Shown one piece after another: positions 37,138 through 47,477 of a stretch of DNA of 64,000 nucleotides; the stretch's first letter is position 1, and every line of letters begins with the position of its first letter. The stretch is from Marisediminitalea lipolytica (GTDB lineage Bacteria > Pseudomonadota > Gammaproteobacteria > Enterobacterales > Alteromonadaceae): positions 124,001-188,000 of the forward strand of contig NZ_MJIC01000015.1 of assembly GCF_001758465.1 (NCBI RefSeq). Reading direction: 5' to 3'. The notes beneath the pieces were generated by a model. That model saw nothing but the letters and a program-made list of their open reading frames with translations, was not told where the DNA came from and did not search any database. Both the position numbers and the translations under genes were made by a program.

Positions 37138-38361
37138 ATGACCCAGAAAACCGCTCACGTTAAACCTGCACTTGGCTTACCTGAGTTTATCGCATTAATG
37201 GCGGTAATGACGTCGTTGGTGGCGCTGAGTATTGATGCCATGTTACCGGCTTTATCAGCCATTGGCTCTGCTATGGGCGCAGCGGATGTGCATGAGAGTC
37301 ACTTAATTGTGTCTTTGTTCTTTGCTGGGATGGCGGTAGGACAGCTTTTCTTTGGGCCCTATTGTGATACCCGGGGACGCCGTGAAGCCATAATCCTTGG
37401 GCTGGCTATTTTTGTGGTAGGTACCATCGTGTGTATGCTCGCTGAGGACATGCAAACCATGTTAATCGGACGCGTTATTCAGGCATTCGGGGTGTCTGGC
37501 CCTCGTATTGCCTCAACTGCTGTTATTCGCGATCAGTTTGCTGGCGAAGCCATGGCCAGGGTCATGTCATTTATTATGATGGTGTTTATTTTAGTGCCTA
37601 TGCTGGCGCCTATGGTAGGGCAGTGGGTACTCAATATAGCATCCTGGATCCATATCTTTACCCTGTTTCTTGTAGTGGCTGTAATGACCGGCGCATGGTT
37701 TTGGATTAGACAGCCAGAAACGTTACCAGCCAGTCATCGTCAGGCTTTTTCGTGGATGCAGTTTTTCCGCTCGTCGTGGTTTATTGTTACCCATAAGCCG
37801 GTGATTGGCCCAACGTTGGCTATGGGTTGTGTGTTTGGAGGCTTTCTTTCTTATCTGAGTGCCTCGCAAACCATTTTTCAGGGTTTTTACGGGGTAGGCA
37901 AAATGTTCTCGTACATCTTTGCCCTACTGGCCTTTTCCATCGGCCTGGCTTCTTTTATCAACAGTAAGATTGTAATGCGCATGGGGATGTATCGGGTAAC
38001 GCAACTAGGCTTGGTAGGCTCTGTCGCATTTGCTGTGATCTTTCTGGGCATTATCGAAATCTCGGGTGGGTTGCCGCCGTTAGCAGTAACAATAGCTTCG
38101 TTATTTATAGGTTTTTTCTTTGTGGGTTTGCTATTTGGTAATCTGAACGCGATTGCCATGCATCCTCTGGGAGATATGGCAGGGCTGGGTGCGGCGATTA
38201 TTGGCTCATTGTCGAGTATTATTGCTGTGCTGGTGGCGACTACAGTAGATTCTTACCTTACTGATGATCTGGTACCTATTGGAATTGGCTTTGTGGTGTT
38301 CTTTTCCCTTTCGTTCATTATTATCCGGTTTAGTATGGATAAACCGGAAAATGTAGGATAG
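37138..38361 (+). CDS. MFS multidrug transporter, Bcr/CflA type
   Basis: This 407-aa protein has twelve predicted transmembrane helices and is of the drug:H+ antiporter-1 group. Supporting motifs are LSIDAMLPALSAIG in helix 1, the loop GPYCDTRGRREAI (MFS motif A-like) between helices 2 and 3, and GRVIQAFGVSGPRIAS in helix 4, all typical of Bcr/CflA exporters. It should export small toxic compounds using the proton gradient; the substrates are unknown. It stands alone and ends 7 bp before a convergent small gene. Confidence 0.85.
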   Translation: MTQKTAHVKPALGLPEFIALMAVMTSLVALSIDAMLPALSAIGSAMGAADVHESHLIVSLFFAGMAVGQLFFGPYCDTRGRREAIILGLAIFVVGTIVCMLAEDMQTMLIGRVIQAFGVSGPRIASTAVIRDQFAGEAMARVMSFIMMVFILVPMLAPMVGQWVLNIASWIHIFTLFLVVAVMTGAWFWIRQPETLPASHRQAFSWMQFFRSSWFIVTHKPVIGPTLAMGCVFGGFLSYLSASQTIFQGFYGVGKMFSYIFALLAFSIGLASFINSKIVMRMGMYRVTQLGLVGSVAFAVIFLGIIEISGGLPPLAVTIASLFIGFFFVGLLFGNLNAIAMHPLGDMAGLGAAIIGSLSSIIAVLVATTVDSYLTDDLVPIGIGFVVFFSLSFIIIRFSMDKPENVG

Positions 38362-38368
38362 TCTCTGC

Positions 38369-38716
38369 TCAGCGTGAGCGAAGCCCATTAGCCAGCTGGA
38401 CAACTGCACGGGGACGCAGGTTTTCAACAACTTCCACCTGTCGGGAGTGACGCTCGCCATTGCGTAATTTATCGTATTGGATTTGCTTCATTTCCAATTG
38501 TTTGGCGAATTCATAAAATGCCATACAATCTTCCCGACTGAGCTCGTTATGCTCACGGGTAAGCTGTGTATCAACGTACATGTTTTCTCCATTAGCCGTC
38601 AGCGTAGCCACTGCATCGTAAGGTTGGCCATATTTTTCAACCCGTAATGCGCGCACCATTTTGACTTCGAATATCCAGTTGCCAATTTGAGTGAATCTGG
38701 AAATGCCTAATTGCAT
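38369..38716 (-). CDS. Small soluble protein of unknown function
   Basis: This is a 115-aa protein without signal peptide or membrane helix. The N-terminal half is beta-rich (RFTQIGNWIFEVKMVRAL, AVATLTANGENMYVDTQL) and the C-terminal half is helical and charged (ECMAFYEFAK-like, LEMKQIQYDKLRNGERHSRQ). I do not recognise it. The ATG is preceded by AAGGGGAG at good spacing, which supports translation. It is monocistronic. Confidence 0.6.
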   Translation of the reverse strand: MQLGISRFTQIGNWIFEVKMVRALRVEKYGQPYDAVATLTANGENMYVDTQLTREHNELSREDCMAFYEFAKQLEMKQIQYDKLRNGERHSRQVEVVENLRPRAVVQLANGLRSR

Positions 38717-38918
38717 GAAAAACTCCCCTTAAGATAACGCTAATTATTATGCATTGCTTTTTTAGATAACCGGACACTATTACAAGCAGTGTGCCAACTA
38801 TTAAGTTTAATAATTTCAGCCAGTTATGTTTTACAGGTGAAGGGCGCTACATCTCATCTGTTGCCAGTTGGTAACACGACAGCGTGATTTGCATCGACGC
38901 TGCGAAGCAGCCTCGGGA

Positions 38919-39973
38919 TCAGAGTAATGCTAATACGGCATTCTCAGAGGAGGTAAGAGATGTACCCAGCCAGTCAACCGGTGCCGTAAATTCGGGGGCA
39001 GAACCATCGCGGTTATAGTTGGTTGTGAGGGCAGACAATACCGCAGGATGAATATAGTACTTTTTACAGATTGCAGGTGTATTACCCAGCTCGCCGGCAA
39101 CCAGCTTTACCAGCGTGGAGTCGAATTTTCGGCTTGGATGAGCCTCTGTATGTTCTGCTGCTTCACAGGCCAGCTGCATGGCCAGTCGCGTGCCTGTCCA
39201 GGTACGAAAATCCTTAGCCGAAACAGGAAGGCCGGTGAGGCCTTGTAGGTGCTCATTAACATCGTCGCTAAGTAAGTCCTGCCAGTGTCCGTTTTTCTTG
39301 TAGCGTAGCAACGGATAACCCGGCTGTGCTGCACTTTCACTAATCAGCTGTGACGCCACCGGATCGGAAATTTCCACATGGCGTTCCTTGCCATGTTTAC
39401 CGGTAAAGTGAAAAACCAAATCTTCCCCTGAGAGTCCAGGTGTTTACGCCGCAACGTAGTTAAACCTGTGGTGCCGTTTTCCTGTTGATAGGTTTTGTTG
39501 CCAATACGCATACCGGTGCGATCTAACAGCATCAGTGCCAGCGCACAGGATTTTGTGATATCCCAGTCTGGCCGTTCCAGAGCCTCTACATAGTGCTTGC
39601 GGATAGTCGGAAGCTGGCGGGCAAAAGCTTTGAGCCTGGCAAATTTCTCGGCCTGTCGCTGAAGCTCCCATTGTTCATGATAGATATACTGTTTGCGTTG
39701 ACGCTGATCATAGCCAAACGCCTGAATCTTGGATTGGTTACAGGCGCTGATTTTCACATCCTGCCACATAGGCGGGATCACCATGGCTTTAAAGCGTTTA
39801 AGTAAATGTCGCTCGGTTATCCTGGTGTTGTCAGGTAACCGGTACTGAAACCCACGCCCGTATTTATGGCGGGTAACATTAAAGCTCTCACACTCGTGAA
39901 TTTCCCTGACGTGCTTCGATGCCACGCTACAGGTGTATCGTCTGGCTACCGTCGTTGGTGCGTTTATCCCCAT
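38919..39973 (-). pseudogene. DNA topoisomerase IB, interrupted by a frameshift
   Basis: Two overlapping frames read as one poxvirus/eukaryote-type topoisomerase IB. The first (39344-39973) carries the N-terminal domain and most of the core, including RTGMRIGN and TTLRRKHLDSQG. The second (38919-39419) resumes with FHFTGKHGKERHVEI, then FRTWTGT and the active-site tyrosine in KKYYIHP. The break is near a run of four Gs (plus-strand CCCC, 39425-39428); restoring one base would join DLVFHFTG to the upstream frame. The rest of both halves looks conserved, so this is either a recent mutation or a sequencing error. If real, the enzyme that relaxes supercoils through a 3'-phosphotyrosine is lost in this strain. 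Confidence 0.85.
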
Positions 39974-40105
39974 CTGTTCCTTTACTTCTGACCGTGAAGT
40001 GACAACGGTTTATACGGTAGTCAGTCGTAGTGGTTCAGTTTATGTCTTAGTAGCGATGATGCAGGCAGGTTGGCGTGGAAGGATGTTTATTACAGGCATA
40101 AAAAA

Positions 40106-40126
40106 GCCCGACCAAATTGGTCGGGC
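40106..40126 (-). terminator. Terminator of ilvC
   Basis: On the minus strand GCCCGACC pairs with GGTCGGGC around AATTT and is followed by TTTTTT. It lies 38 bp beyond the ilvC stop. Confidence 0.9.
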
Positions 40127-40163
40127 AAAAGGGCTTGGTTAAGCACCTAACGACAGAAACTGT

Positions 40164-41645
40164 CTACGCTTCGATGATGGCTTTCATATCCGTCATGTAA
40201 CCGCGTAATTCTTTACCAATGGCTTCAACGCCAGTGTTGCGAATCGCTTCGTTAACCTCGGTCAGACGTTTGTTGTCTACCTGGTTAGACGTTACGTTCA
40301 GGCCACGACCGATAACTGATGTATCGATGTTTGGCATGAACTTCTCGCGCAGTAATGGTACTGCTGCGTTCGCAAATAAATAGTTACCGTATTCTGCAGT
40401 GTCAGAAATAACCACGTTCATTTCGTACAGACGCTTACGCGAAATGGTGTTCGAAATCAGAGGCGTTTCGTGCAGTGATTCATAGTAAGCTGACTCTGGC
40501 AGAATGCCTGCTTCAACCATTACGTCGAAGGCCATTTCTACACCGGCTTTAATCATTGCCACTAACAAAATACCGTTGTCGAAGAATTCCTGCTCTGAGA
40601 TTTCGCCGTCGTAAACCGGGGCATTTTCAAAACCAGTCTGACCGGTTTCTTCACGCCAGCCTAACAGGTTTGCGTCGTTGTTTGCCCAGTCTGCCATCAT
40701 GGTGCGTGAGAATTCACCGCTGATGATGTCGTCCTGGTGTTTTTCAAACAATGGGCGCATCAGAGTTGTCAGTTCTTCTGACAGTTCAAATGCTTTCAGT
40801 TTCGCTGGGTTAGACAGGCGATCCATCATGTTGGTTACGCCGCCGATTTTCAGCGCTTCAGTGATAGCTTCTAAGCCATACTGGATTAAAGCTGCTGCGT
40901 AGCCGGCGTCGATGCCGTCTGCAGTCATTTTTTCGTAAGCCAGAATAGCTGCAGTTTGTTGCATACCACAAAGGATAGTTTGCTCACCCATCAGGTCAGA
41001 CTTAACTTCGGCAACAAATGATGATTCCAGAACACCAGCACGGTCACCACCAGTGGCACTTGCCAGTGCTTTAGCGATTGGCCAGCCTTCACCTTTCGGA
41101 TCGTTCTCAGGGTGAACAGCAATCAGTGTAGGTACACCGAAACCACGCTTGTATTCTTCACGAACTTCAGTACCCGGGCACTTAGGTGCACACATAACAA
41201 CAGTGATGTCGCTACGGATTTGCTGACCTTCTTCAACAATGTTGAAGCCGTGTGAGTAACCTAAGGTTGCGCCTTCTTTCATTAAAGGCATCACTGCTTC
41301 AACTACGCTGGCGTGCTGCTTATCCGGAGTCAGGTTATAAACCACATCCGCAGTTGGGATCAGATCCTGATACGTACCAACTTTAAAACCGTTGCTTGAT
41401 GCGCGCTGGAATGAGTCACGTTTCTCATCAATCGCAGCCTGACGCAGAGCGTATGCTACGTCTAACCCCGAGTCACGCATGTTGAGTCCCTGGTTCAGGC
41501 CTTGTGCACCGCAGCCAACGATGACAATCTTTTTACCTTTAAGAAACTCACAACCTTCAGCAAATTCGTCGCGGTTCATAAAACGACAACGACCTAACTG
41601 GTCCAGTTGCTGGCGTAGAGACAGAGTATTAAAATAATTAGCCAT
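40164..41645 (-). CDS. ilvC: Ketol-acid reductoisomerase (class II)
   Basis: This enzyme converts acetolactate and acetohydroxybutyrate to dihydroxy acids in valine, leucine and isoleucine synthesis, using NADPH and Mg2+. At 493 aa it is the long, class II form of enterics and relatives. The N-terminus [20 protein letters not shown] matches that class, so I start at ATG 41645 rather than the longer frame to 41675. The Rossmann motif GCGAQG is near residue 45. Two knotted C-terminal domains follow. It is divergent from ilvY, its likely activator, and has its own terminator. Confidence 0.96.
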   Translation of the reverse strand: MANYFNTLSLRQQLDQLGRCRFMNRDEFAEGCEFLKGKKIVIVGCGAQGLNQGLNMRDSGLDVAYALRQAAIDEKRDSFQRASSNGFKVGTYQDLIPTADVVYNLTPDKQHASVVEAVMPLMKEGATLGYSHGFNIVEEGQQIRSDITVVMCAPKCPGTEVREEYKRGFGVPTLIAVHPENDPKGEGWPIAKALASATGGDRAGVLESSFVAEVKSDLMGEQTILCGMQQTAAILAYEKMTADGIDAGYAAALIQYGLEAITEALKIGGVTNMMDRLSNPAKLKAFELSEELTTLMRPLFEKHQDDIISGEFSRTMMADWANNDANLLGWREETGQTGFENAPVYDGEISEQEFFDNGILLVAMIKAGVEMAFDVMVEAGILPESAYYESLHETPLISNTISRKRLYEMNVVISDTAEYGNYLFANAAVPLLREKFMPNIDTSVIGRGLNVTSNQVDNKRLTEVNEAIRNTGVEAIGKELRGYMTDMKAIIEA

Positions 41646-41767
41646 TTTTAAATAATTCCGAACATCTTTTGTCATTATCCCATCGCTTCATACAGCAGGG
41701 ATGACCTCGTCATTGACGACTTGCAGCGAACAATACGCTACCCCTATCGTTTTGAAAAATGATATAT

Positions 41768-41786
41768 TTGCAAAACAGTATTGCAA
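41768..41786. promoter_or_regulatory. Candidate IlvY operator in the ilvC-ilvY spacer
   Basis: Two TTGCAA hexamers (41768-41773 and 41781-41786) sit 13 bp apart just before the ilvY start, each itself a palindrome. LysR regulators such as IlvY bind dyads of this kind in the divergent spacer; the assignment rests on location and symmetry. Confidence 0.4.
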
Positions 41787-41800
41787 AAAGTGAAATCACC

Positions 41801-42664
41801 ATGGATTTTCGCAGTCTACAGCTATTTAATCATCTCGCAAAAAGCTTACATTTTGGTGACACGGCGGATGCCATGTACGTGTCGCCGTCGACTTTAAGCC
41901 GGGTGATACAGCGCTTGGAAGAGGAATGCGGCTGCGTGCTGTTTAAACGCGATAACCGTTCGGTAGCGCTCACGCACGGTGGTCATAAGTTGTTGAATTT
42001 TAGCGAGCAAGTACTAGGTGAATGGCAAAAGATAAGGCAGGAGTTACGGGATGACGGTAAGGCCTTACAGGGGGAGCTAAGCCTCTATTGTTCGGTAACT
42101 GCCAGCCAGAGTCACCTGCCGGCGGTACTGTCTCGTTTTCGTCAGCGTTACCCGGGGGTGGACATTCGTTTGGTAACTGGCGATCCCGGTCTTGCAATCG
42201 ATCATGTTAAGCAAAAAAAATCCGATGTGGCTATTGCAATCAACTCACCGGGCTTTCCCACCGACCTGTGTTTTTCCGGGTTAGATTTTGTGCCGCTGGT
42301 ATTAATTGCGCCCCGTGACTGGCGGTTAACTCAGCTCGCGCAAGTCGACTGGCGGGTAAATCAGGTGATCCTGCCTGAGCAGGGGCCAAGCCGCCGGATT
42401 GTGTATCACTGGTTTGCTGAGCATGGTATCCGGCCTAATGTTTACGCCTCGGTAGGCGGTAACGAAGCCATTGTGTCCATGGTGGCGCTGGGCTGTGGCA
42501 TTGGTTTTGTGCCGCAGGTAGTGCTTGAGCATTCCAGCATGGCATCAAGCGTTACCCGTATTCAGGTTGATGATATAGGTTCCTACGAACTGGGCCTGGC
42601 CTGTTTGCAGGAACGCCGCCACGAACCTCTGATTAATGCGTTGTTTCAGCTTGAATTAAACTGA
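41801..42664 (+). CDS. ilvY: LysR-family transcriptional activator IlvY
   Basis: This 287-aa LysR-type regulator activates ilvC in response to its substrates. The N-terminal helix-turn-helix (about 3-60) contains HFGDTADAMYVSPSTLSRVI, closely like IlvY. The substrate-binding domain occupies about 90-285. I start at ATG 41801 (MDFRSLQLFNHLAKS), which aligns with the known N-terminus; the frame extends upstream to 41759 without support. It is divergent from ilvC, and its 3' end overlaps the convergent yifB gene by 19 bp. Confidence 0.93.
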   Translation: MDFRSLQLFNHLAKSLHFGDTADAMYVSPSTLSRVIQRLEEECGCVLFKRDNRSVALTHGGHKLLNFSEQVLGEWQKIRQELRDDGKALQGELSLYCSVTASQSHLPAVLSRFRQRYPGVDIRLVTGDPGLAIDHVKQKKSDVAIAINSPGFPTDLCFSGLDFVPLVLIAPRDWRLTQLAQVDWRVNQVILPEQGPSRRIVYHWFAEHGIRPNVYASVGGNEAIVSMVALGCGIGFVPQVVLEHSSMASSVTRIQVDDIGSYELGLACLQERRHEPLINALFQLELN

Positions 42665-44157
42665 CGAATTAAATTATCCAGCGCCCGGTAACCAAGAGCT
42701 TCACCAATATGATCAGTGCTGATTTGCCTCTCATTATTTAAATCGGCAATGGTCCGGGCTACCTTGATAGTTCGGTGAAACACCCGCATGGAGAGCTTTA
42801 GTTTGGTTGCAGCCCGTTGTAAAAATTCCTCGGTGTCGCTGTTCATGGGGCAGTGAATACTCAGTTCGGCCACGCTAAGACTGGCATTGCTTTTCCCCTG
42901 CCTGGCCTGCTGCCGCGCATAAGCTTCCATCACACGAGCTTTGGCCTCTATGGCACTATCATCAGTCTGACTGGTTTGGGCAAATGCATAGGAATCGGGC
43001 CGCCTGACTTCTATCTGAATATCAATACGGTCCAGCAACGGGCCGGATAATTTACTTAAATAACGCTGAATTTGCTGACTGGTGCTGCGCCCATCGTCAA
43101 TATCCCCTGTTGGACTTGGGTTCATTGCGGTTAACAGTTGAAAGCGGGCGGGGTACTTTGCCTGTCCCGAAGCTCTGGATAAGCAAATATCGCCGGTTTC
43201 CAGTGGTTCGCGCAGCACATCAAGGGCTTGTCGGCCAAATTCCGGTAACTCATCTAAAAACAGCACGCCATTGTGGGCTAGTGACACTTCGCCCGGTTGC
43301 GGATGCGCGCCGCCACCGGTAATGGCTATTGCCGAAGAGGTATGGTGAGGCGAGCGAAAAGGTGGAGTAAGCCAGTCAGCGGTATTGCGCTGTTCGCCTT
43401 TAATTGAATATAGCGCAGCAGTGGCAAGTGCCTGCTGGTGTGTTAGTGGTGGTAACAGCCCCACCAGTCGACTCGCCAGCAAGCTTTTACCGGTGCCTGC
43501 GGGACCTACCATCAGCAGATTATGCGAACCTGCGGCGGCTATGGTTAACGCGCGTTTGGCCTGTTGCTGGCCGATAATATCATCCCAGCGGGGCGCTGGC
43601 GGGGTTGTGGTAATGGCATTTTCGGTATGCCGGAGTGTCAGTATTTGTTGCCCGCTAAAATGTAAAAAGGCGCTCAGCAACGTGTCGGGCGTAATATAAC
43701 TCAGCGCTTCTATCAGTTGAATTTCAGCTTCATTGCCTTGGGGAATTAGCAATGTGTGTTGTTCCGTGGCACAGCTCATGGCCACCGGCAATAAACCCGA
43801 TACCGGTCTGATATCGCCATTCAGACTCAGTTCACCGGCGACCTCTGTCTGTTCCAGCTGTTTTTGCTCGATTAATCCCATGGCTATCAGGATCCCAAGA
43901 GCAATTGCCAGGTCGTAACGGCCACCACTTTTGGGGATATCCGCCGGCGCCAGATTAACAGTGATCCGCCGGGCTGGATATTCGAAGCCACTGTTAATCA
44001 GTGCACTACGTACCCTTTCTTTGGCTTCCTGGACGGCGGTTTCGGCTAAACCAACCAGTTTGAAAGAGGGCAATCCGTTGGAGAGGTGCACTTCCACCTT
44101 AACCTTTGGTGCGTTAATGCCAGCGGCTCCTCGCGTGTATACAATTCCCATTCCCAT
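42646..44157 (-). CDS. yifB: YifB/ComM-family Mg-chelatase-like AAA+ ATPase
   Basis: This 503-aa protein has an N-terminal Lon-protease-like S5 domain (about 20-145; VEVHLSNGLPSFKLVGLAE). The AAA+ domain follows (about 190-390), with Walker A GPAGTGKS, Walker B GVLFLDELPEF and sensor RFQLLTAMNPSPTGD, then a C-terminal Mg-chelatase helical domain. In naturally competent relatives the orthologue ComM is a helicase promoting branch migration during transformation. A position beside the ilv genes is also found in enterics, which supports orthology. Confidence 0.92.
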   Translation of the reverse strand: MGMGIVYTRGAAGINAPKVKVEVHLSNGLPSFKLVGLAETAVQEAKERVRSALINSGFEYPARRITVNLAPADIPKSGGRYDLAIALGILIAMGLIEQKQLEQTEVAGELSLNGDIRPVSGLLPVAMSCATEQHTLLIPQGNEAEIQLIEALSYITPDTLLSAFLHFSGQQILTLRHTENAITTTPPAPRWDDIIGQQQAKRALTIAAAGSHNLLMVGPAGTGKSLLASRLVGLLPPLTHQQALATAALYSIKGEQRNTADWLTPPFRSPHHTSSAIAITGGGAHPQPGEVSLAHNGVLFLDELPEFGRQALDVLREPLETGDICLSRASGQAKYPARFQLLTAMNPSPTGDIDDGRSTSQQIQRYLSKLSGPLLDRIDIQIEVRRPDSYAFAQTSQTDDSAIEAKARVMEAYARQQARQGKSNASLSVAELSIHCPMNSDTEEFLQRAATKLKLSMRVFHRTIKVARTIADLNNERQISTDHIGEALGYRALDNLIRQFNSS

Positions 44158-44664
44158 AGCTGTTCTGCATTGTTGTGATGGTATACCGGTAGTGTAGAGG
44201 GAGCCGGGATGGGCTCAAACTGGGCCTTGGTGCAGATTCGTCGAAAGAATTGGCGATTTAGTCGGTCAAAAGGTTAATTTTTGTTCCCTGCCCTTGATCA
44301 GCTGTTGGGATCCGTGGTATTTCTACGCCCCTGAAAGGCGAGTCGCTACAGCCAGGCAACATTTACCTTTCAATAGCCAGCCAAAAACTTCCGAATCTGT
44401 GTCTACAACTTGTCATCGTCGGCCAATAAAATCATTGGTGAAAACGGTATGTTTTATCCGAGCAAACTGATCGGCCCGCTGTAATTTTGCGAGTATCAAT
44501 AAATTTGCCTCGGTTTACATTATTTTCTGCGAAAAATGCCTCTGTGCATTGGGTCGCGAGTCCGCGTCATGTATCATTCATCGCGGTATTATTTATGGTG
44601 GTCAGTGACATACTGACTACACTTTACGGGTTCACAACATCCCGCTCGTTCTTAAGGAAACGTC
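44158..44664. other. Intergenic region upstream of ilvE
   Basis: This is a 507-bp region without a convincing gene. A weak promoter match, TTGGGT-17 bp-TATCAT, lies at 44549-44577, and a small hairpin (GTCAGT/ACTGAC) near 44601-44617. I found no Ile/Val/Leu-rich leader peptide or attenuator like that of E. coli ilvGMEDA. Confidence 0.5.
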
Positions 44665-45597
44665 ATGGCTAAGCAACTTGCTGATTATATCTGGTTTAAC
44701 GGTAAAATTATCCCCTGGAAAGAAGCTACCGTTCACGTAATGACTCACGCTATTCACTACGGTTCATCGGTCTTTGAAGGTGTGCGTGCCTATAACACAC
44801 CAGATCAGGGCACCTGTGTATTCCGTTTACAGGAACATACCCGTCGCTTGTTTGACTCGGCCAAAATTTATCGCATGAACATCCCGTACACCATGGATGA
44901 GTTAAATCAGGCGCTCATCGATACCATTGTTAAAAACGATCTGAAATCCGCCTATATTCGCCCGATTGCTTTCTTCGGTGATATTGGTATGGGTATTAAA
45001 GTGCCTCTGGACGCTGAAGCGGAAGTATCGATTGCAGCTTTTGAATGGGGTGCTTATTTAGGTGAAGAAGCGCTTAAAAATGGCGTTAACGCCGGTATCT
45101 CTTCATGGAACCGCTTAGCAGCCAATACCATTCCTACCGGTGCGAAAGCCGGTGGTAACTACCTGTCTTCACAGCTTATCTCAATGGAAGCGCGTCGCCA
45201 TGGTTATGGTGAAGGTATTGCATTAGATACAAACGGTTTCATTAGTGAAGGCGCGGGCGAGAACATCTTTGTTATCCGCGACGGTGTTATCAGCACTACC
45301 CCTAAAACAGCGGCTATCCTGCCGGGGATTACCCGCGACACTGTCATGACCCTGGCTAAAGAACTGGGTTACGAAATTCGCGAAGAGAACATTCCGCGTG
45401 AAGCTATGTACCTGGCTGATGAAATCTTTATGTGTGGTACTGCTGCCGAAGTAACACCGGTAAACAGCGTTGACGGTATTACCGTTGGCAAAGGTGGTCG
45501 TGGCCCAATCACTGAAGAAATCCAAAACATGTTCTTTGGTTTGTTTAACGGCAAAACCGAAGATAAATGGAACTGGTTAACGCCGGTTTATAAGTAA
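44665..45597 (+). CDS. ilvE: Branched-chain amino acid aminotransferase
   Basis: This PLP-dependent class IV aminotransferase (310 aa) catalyses the last step of Val, Leu and Ile synthesis. The N-terminus [20 protein letters not shown], the motif [15 protein letters not shown] [14 protein letters not shown] and the PLP lysine in [15 protein letters not shown] are characteristic. A good ribosome site (AAGGAA) precedes the ATG. It is the first gene of the ilvEDA operon, 29 bp before ilvD. ilvG and ilvM, which head this operon in E. coli, are not here. Confidence 0.96.
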   Translation: MAKQLADYIWFNGKIIPWKEATVHVMTHAIHYGSSVFEGVRAYNTPDQGTCVFRLQEHTRRLFDSAKIYRMNIPYTMDELNQALIDTIVKNDLKSAYIRPIAFFGDIGMGIKVPLDAEAEVSIAAFEWGAYLGEEALKNGVNAGISSWNRLAANTIPTGAKAGGNYLSSQLISMEARRHGYGEGIALDTNGFISEGAGENIFVIRDGVISTTPKTAAILPGITRDTVMTLAKELGYEIREENIPREAMYLADEIFMCGTAAEVTPVNSVDGITVGKGGRGPITEEIQNMFFGLFNGKTEDKWNWLTPVYK

Positions 45598-45626
45598 TAA
45601 ATACCCCCACGGGACGAGAGTTTTTT

Positions 45627-47477
45627 ATGCCTAAGTTAAGATCTGCTACTTCAACCCAAGGACGTAACATGGCTGGTGCGCGCGCTCTATGGCGGGCCAC
45701 CGGTATGAAAGACGGCGATTTTGGTAAGCCCATTATTGCTATTGCTAACTCCTTTACGCAATTCGTGCCTGGCCACGTGCATTTAAAAGACATGGGCCAG
45801 CTTGTGGCGCGCAGTGTTGAAGCGGCAGGCGGTGTGGCAAAAGAATTTAATACCATCGCGGTAGACGACGGTATTGCCATGGGCCACAGCGGTATGCTGT
45901 ACAGCCTGCCGTCCCGTGAAATTATTGCTGACTCAGTAGAGTACATGGTCAATGCGCACTGCGCCGACGCCATCGTGTGTATCTCTAACTGTGACAAAAT
46001 CACCCCGGGAATGTTAATGGCCTCTATGCGCCTGAACATTCCGGTTGTGTTTGTCTCCGGTGGCCCGATGGAAGCCGGTAAAACCAAACTGTCTGATCAG
46101 CTGATCAAACTTGACCTGGTTGATGCCATGGTTGCAGCGGCCGACGATAAAGTGTCTGATGATGATTCGGATAAAATCGAGCGTTCAGCCTGCCCAACCT
46201 GTGGTTCGTGCTCTGGTATGTTTACTGCCAATTCCATGAACTGCTTAACCGAAGCGCTGGGTTTATCCCTGCCGGGTAATGGTTCGATGCTGGCCACCCA
46301 CGCCGACCGTGAAAACCTGTTTAAGCAAGCGGGTGAACTGGTGGTTGAGTTGTGTGAACGTTGGTACAAAAACGATGATGCTTCGGCTCTGCCGCGTAAC
46401 ATTGCTAACTTTAATGCCTTTGAGAATGCAATGAGTCTGGATATCGCTATGGGCGGCTCCACCAATACTATTCTGCACTTACTGGCAGCCGCAATGGAAG
46501 GTGAAGTGCCATTCACTATGGCTGATATCGACCGTTTATCCCGTAAAGTACCTCACTTATGTAAAGTGGCACCGTCTACGCCGAAATACCATATGGAAGA
46601 TGTACACCGTGCCGGTGGCGTACTGGGTATCTTAAACGAGCTGAATAAAGGCGGCTTGTTACATGGCGATTGTGCCCATGTATTAGGTAAAAACATCGGT
46701 GATGTGATCAGCGAGTGGGATATTACCAATCCGGAAAACACCGACGCGATTACGTTCTATCGTGCTGGCCCGGCTGGTATTCGCACCACCAAAGCCTTTA
46801 GCCAGGATTGTCGCTGGGATGACGCCGATGACGACCGCAGCGAAGGATGTATCCGTGATATGGAACACGCCTACAGTCAGGAAGGCGGTCTGGCCGTACT
46901 GTTTGGTAACCTTGCTGAGAACGGCTGTATTGTTAAAACCGCAGGTGTGGATGAATCCATCCTTAAATTCACCGGTCGTGCGCGTATCTTCGAAAGTCAG
47001 GACGATGCTGTTGCTGGTATTCTGAATGATCAAATCGTTGCAGGTGACGCGGTAATCATTCGTTACGAAGGCCCTAAAGGCGGCCCGGGTATGCAGGAAA
47101 TGCTTTACCCAACTTCCTATCTGAAATCTAAGGGCTTAGGTAAAGAGTGTGCGCTTATCACCGACGGTCGCTTCTCTGGTGGTACCTCAGGTCTGTCGAT
47201 CGGTCACTGTTCGCCAGAAGCTGCCAGTGGCGGTGGTATTGGTCTGGTGCAGGAAGGCGACACTATCGAAATCGATATCCCTAACCGTACCATTAATATT
47301 GCTATCACTGATGCTGAATTACAGGCTCGTCGCGTAGCGATGGAAGCCAGTGAGCGTCCATGGCGTCCGGTTAATCGTCAGCGTGAAGTGTCGCTGTCGC
47401 TGAAAACCTTTGCCATGCTGGCAACCAGTGCCGATAAAGGCGCGGTACGTGACCCATCCAAACTGGAAGATCTATGA
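45627..47477 (+). CDS. ilvD: Dihydroxy-acid dehydratase
   Basis: This iron-sulfur enzyme (616 aa) dehydrates 2,3-dihydroxy acids to 2-keto acids in branched-chain amino acid synthesis. Cluster-binding cysteines lie in [10 protein letters not shown] and [31 protein letters not shown] near residue 515 is the C-terminal family signature. The stop overlaps the ilvA start by 4 bp, so the two are coupled. The length equals that of the E. coli enzyme. Confidence 0.97.
   Translation: MPKLRSATSTQGRNMAGARALWRATGMKDGDFGKPIIAIANSFTQFVPGHVHLKDMGQLVARSVEAAGGVAKEFNTIAVDDGIAMGHSGMLYSLPSREIIADSVEYMVNAHCADAIVCISNCDKITPGMLMASMRLNIPVVFVSGGPMEAGKTKLSDQLIKLDLVDAMVAAADDKVSDDDSDKIERSACPTCGSCSGMFTANSMNCLTEALGLSLPGNGSMLATHADRENLFKQAGELVVELCERWYKNDDASALPRNIANFNAFENAMSLDIAMGGSTNTILHLLAAAMEGEVPFTMADIDRLSRKVPHLCKVAPSTPKYHMEDVHRAGGVLGILNELNKGGLLHGDCAHVLGKNIGDVISEWDITNPENTDAITFYRAGPAGIRTTKAFSQDCRWDDADDDRSEGCIRDMEHAYSQEGGLAVLFGNLAENGCIVKTAGVDESILKFTGRARIFESQDDAVAGILNDQIVAGDAVIIRYEGPKGGPGMQEMLYPTSYLKSKGLGKECALITDGRFSGGTSGLSIGHCSPEAASGGGIGLVQEGDTIEIDIPNRTINIAITDAELQARRVAMEASERPWRPVNRQREVSLSLKTFAMLATSADKGAVRDPSKLEDL

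Noticed and set aside
44487-44672. 61-codon frame running into ilvE, considered as an attenuator leader peptide
   Set aside because: It is not enriched in Ile, Val or Leu at its end, has no ribosome site, and no terminator hairpin with a T-tract follows.
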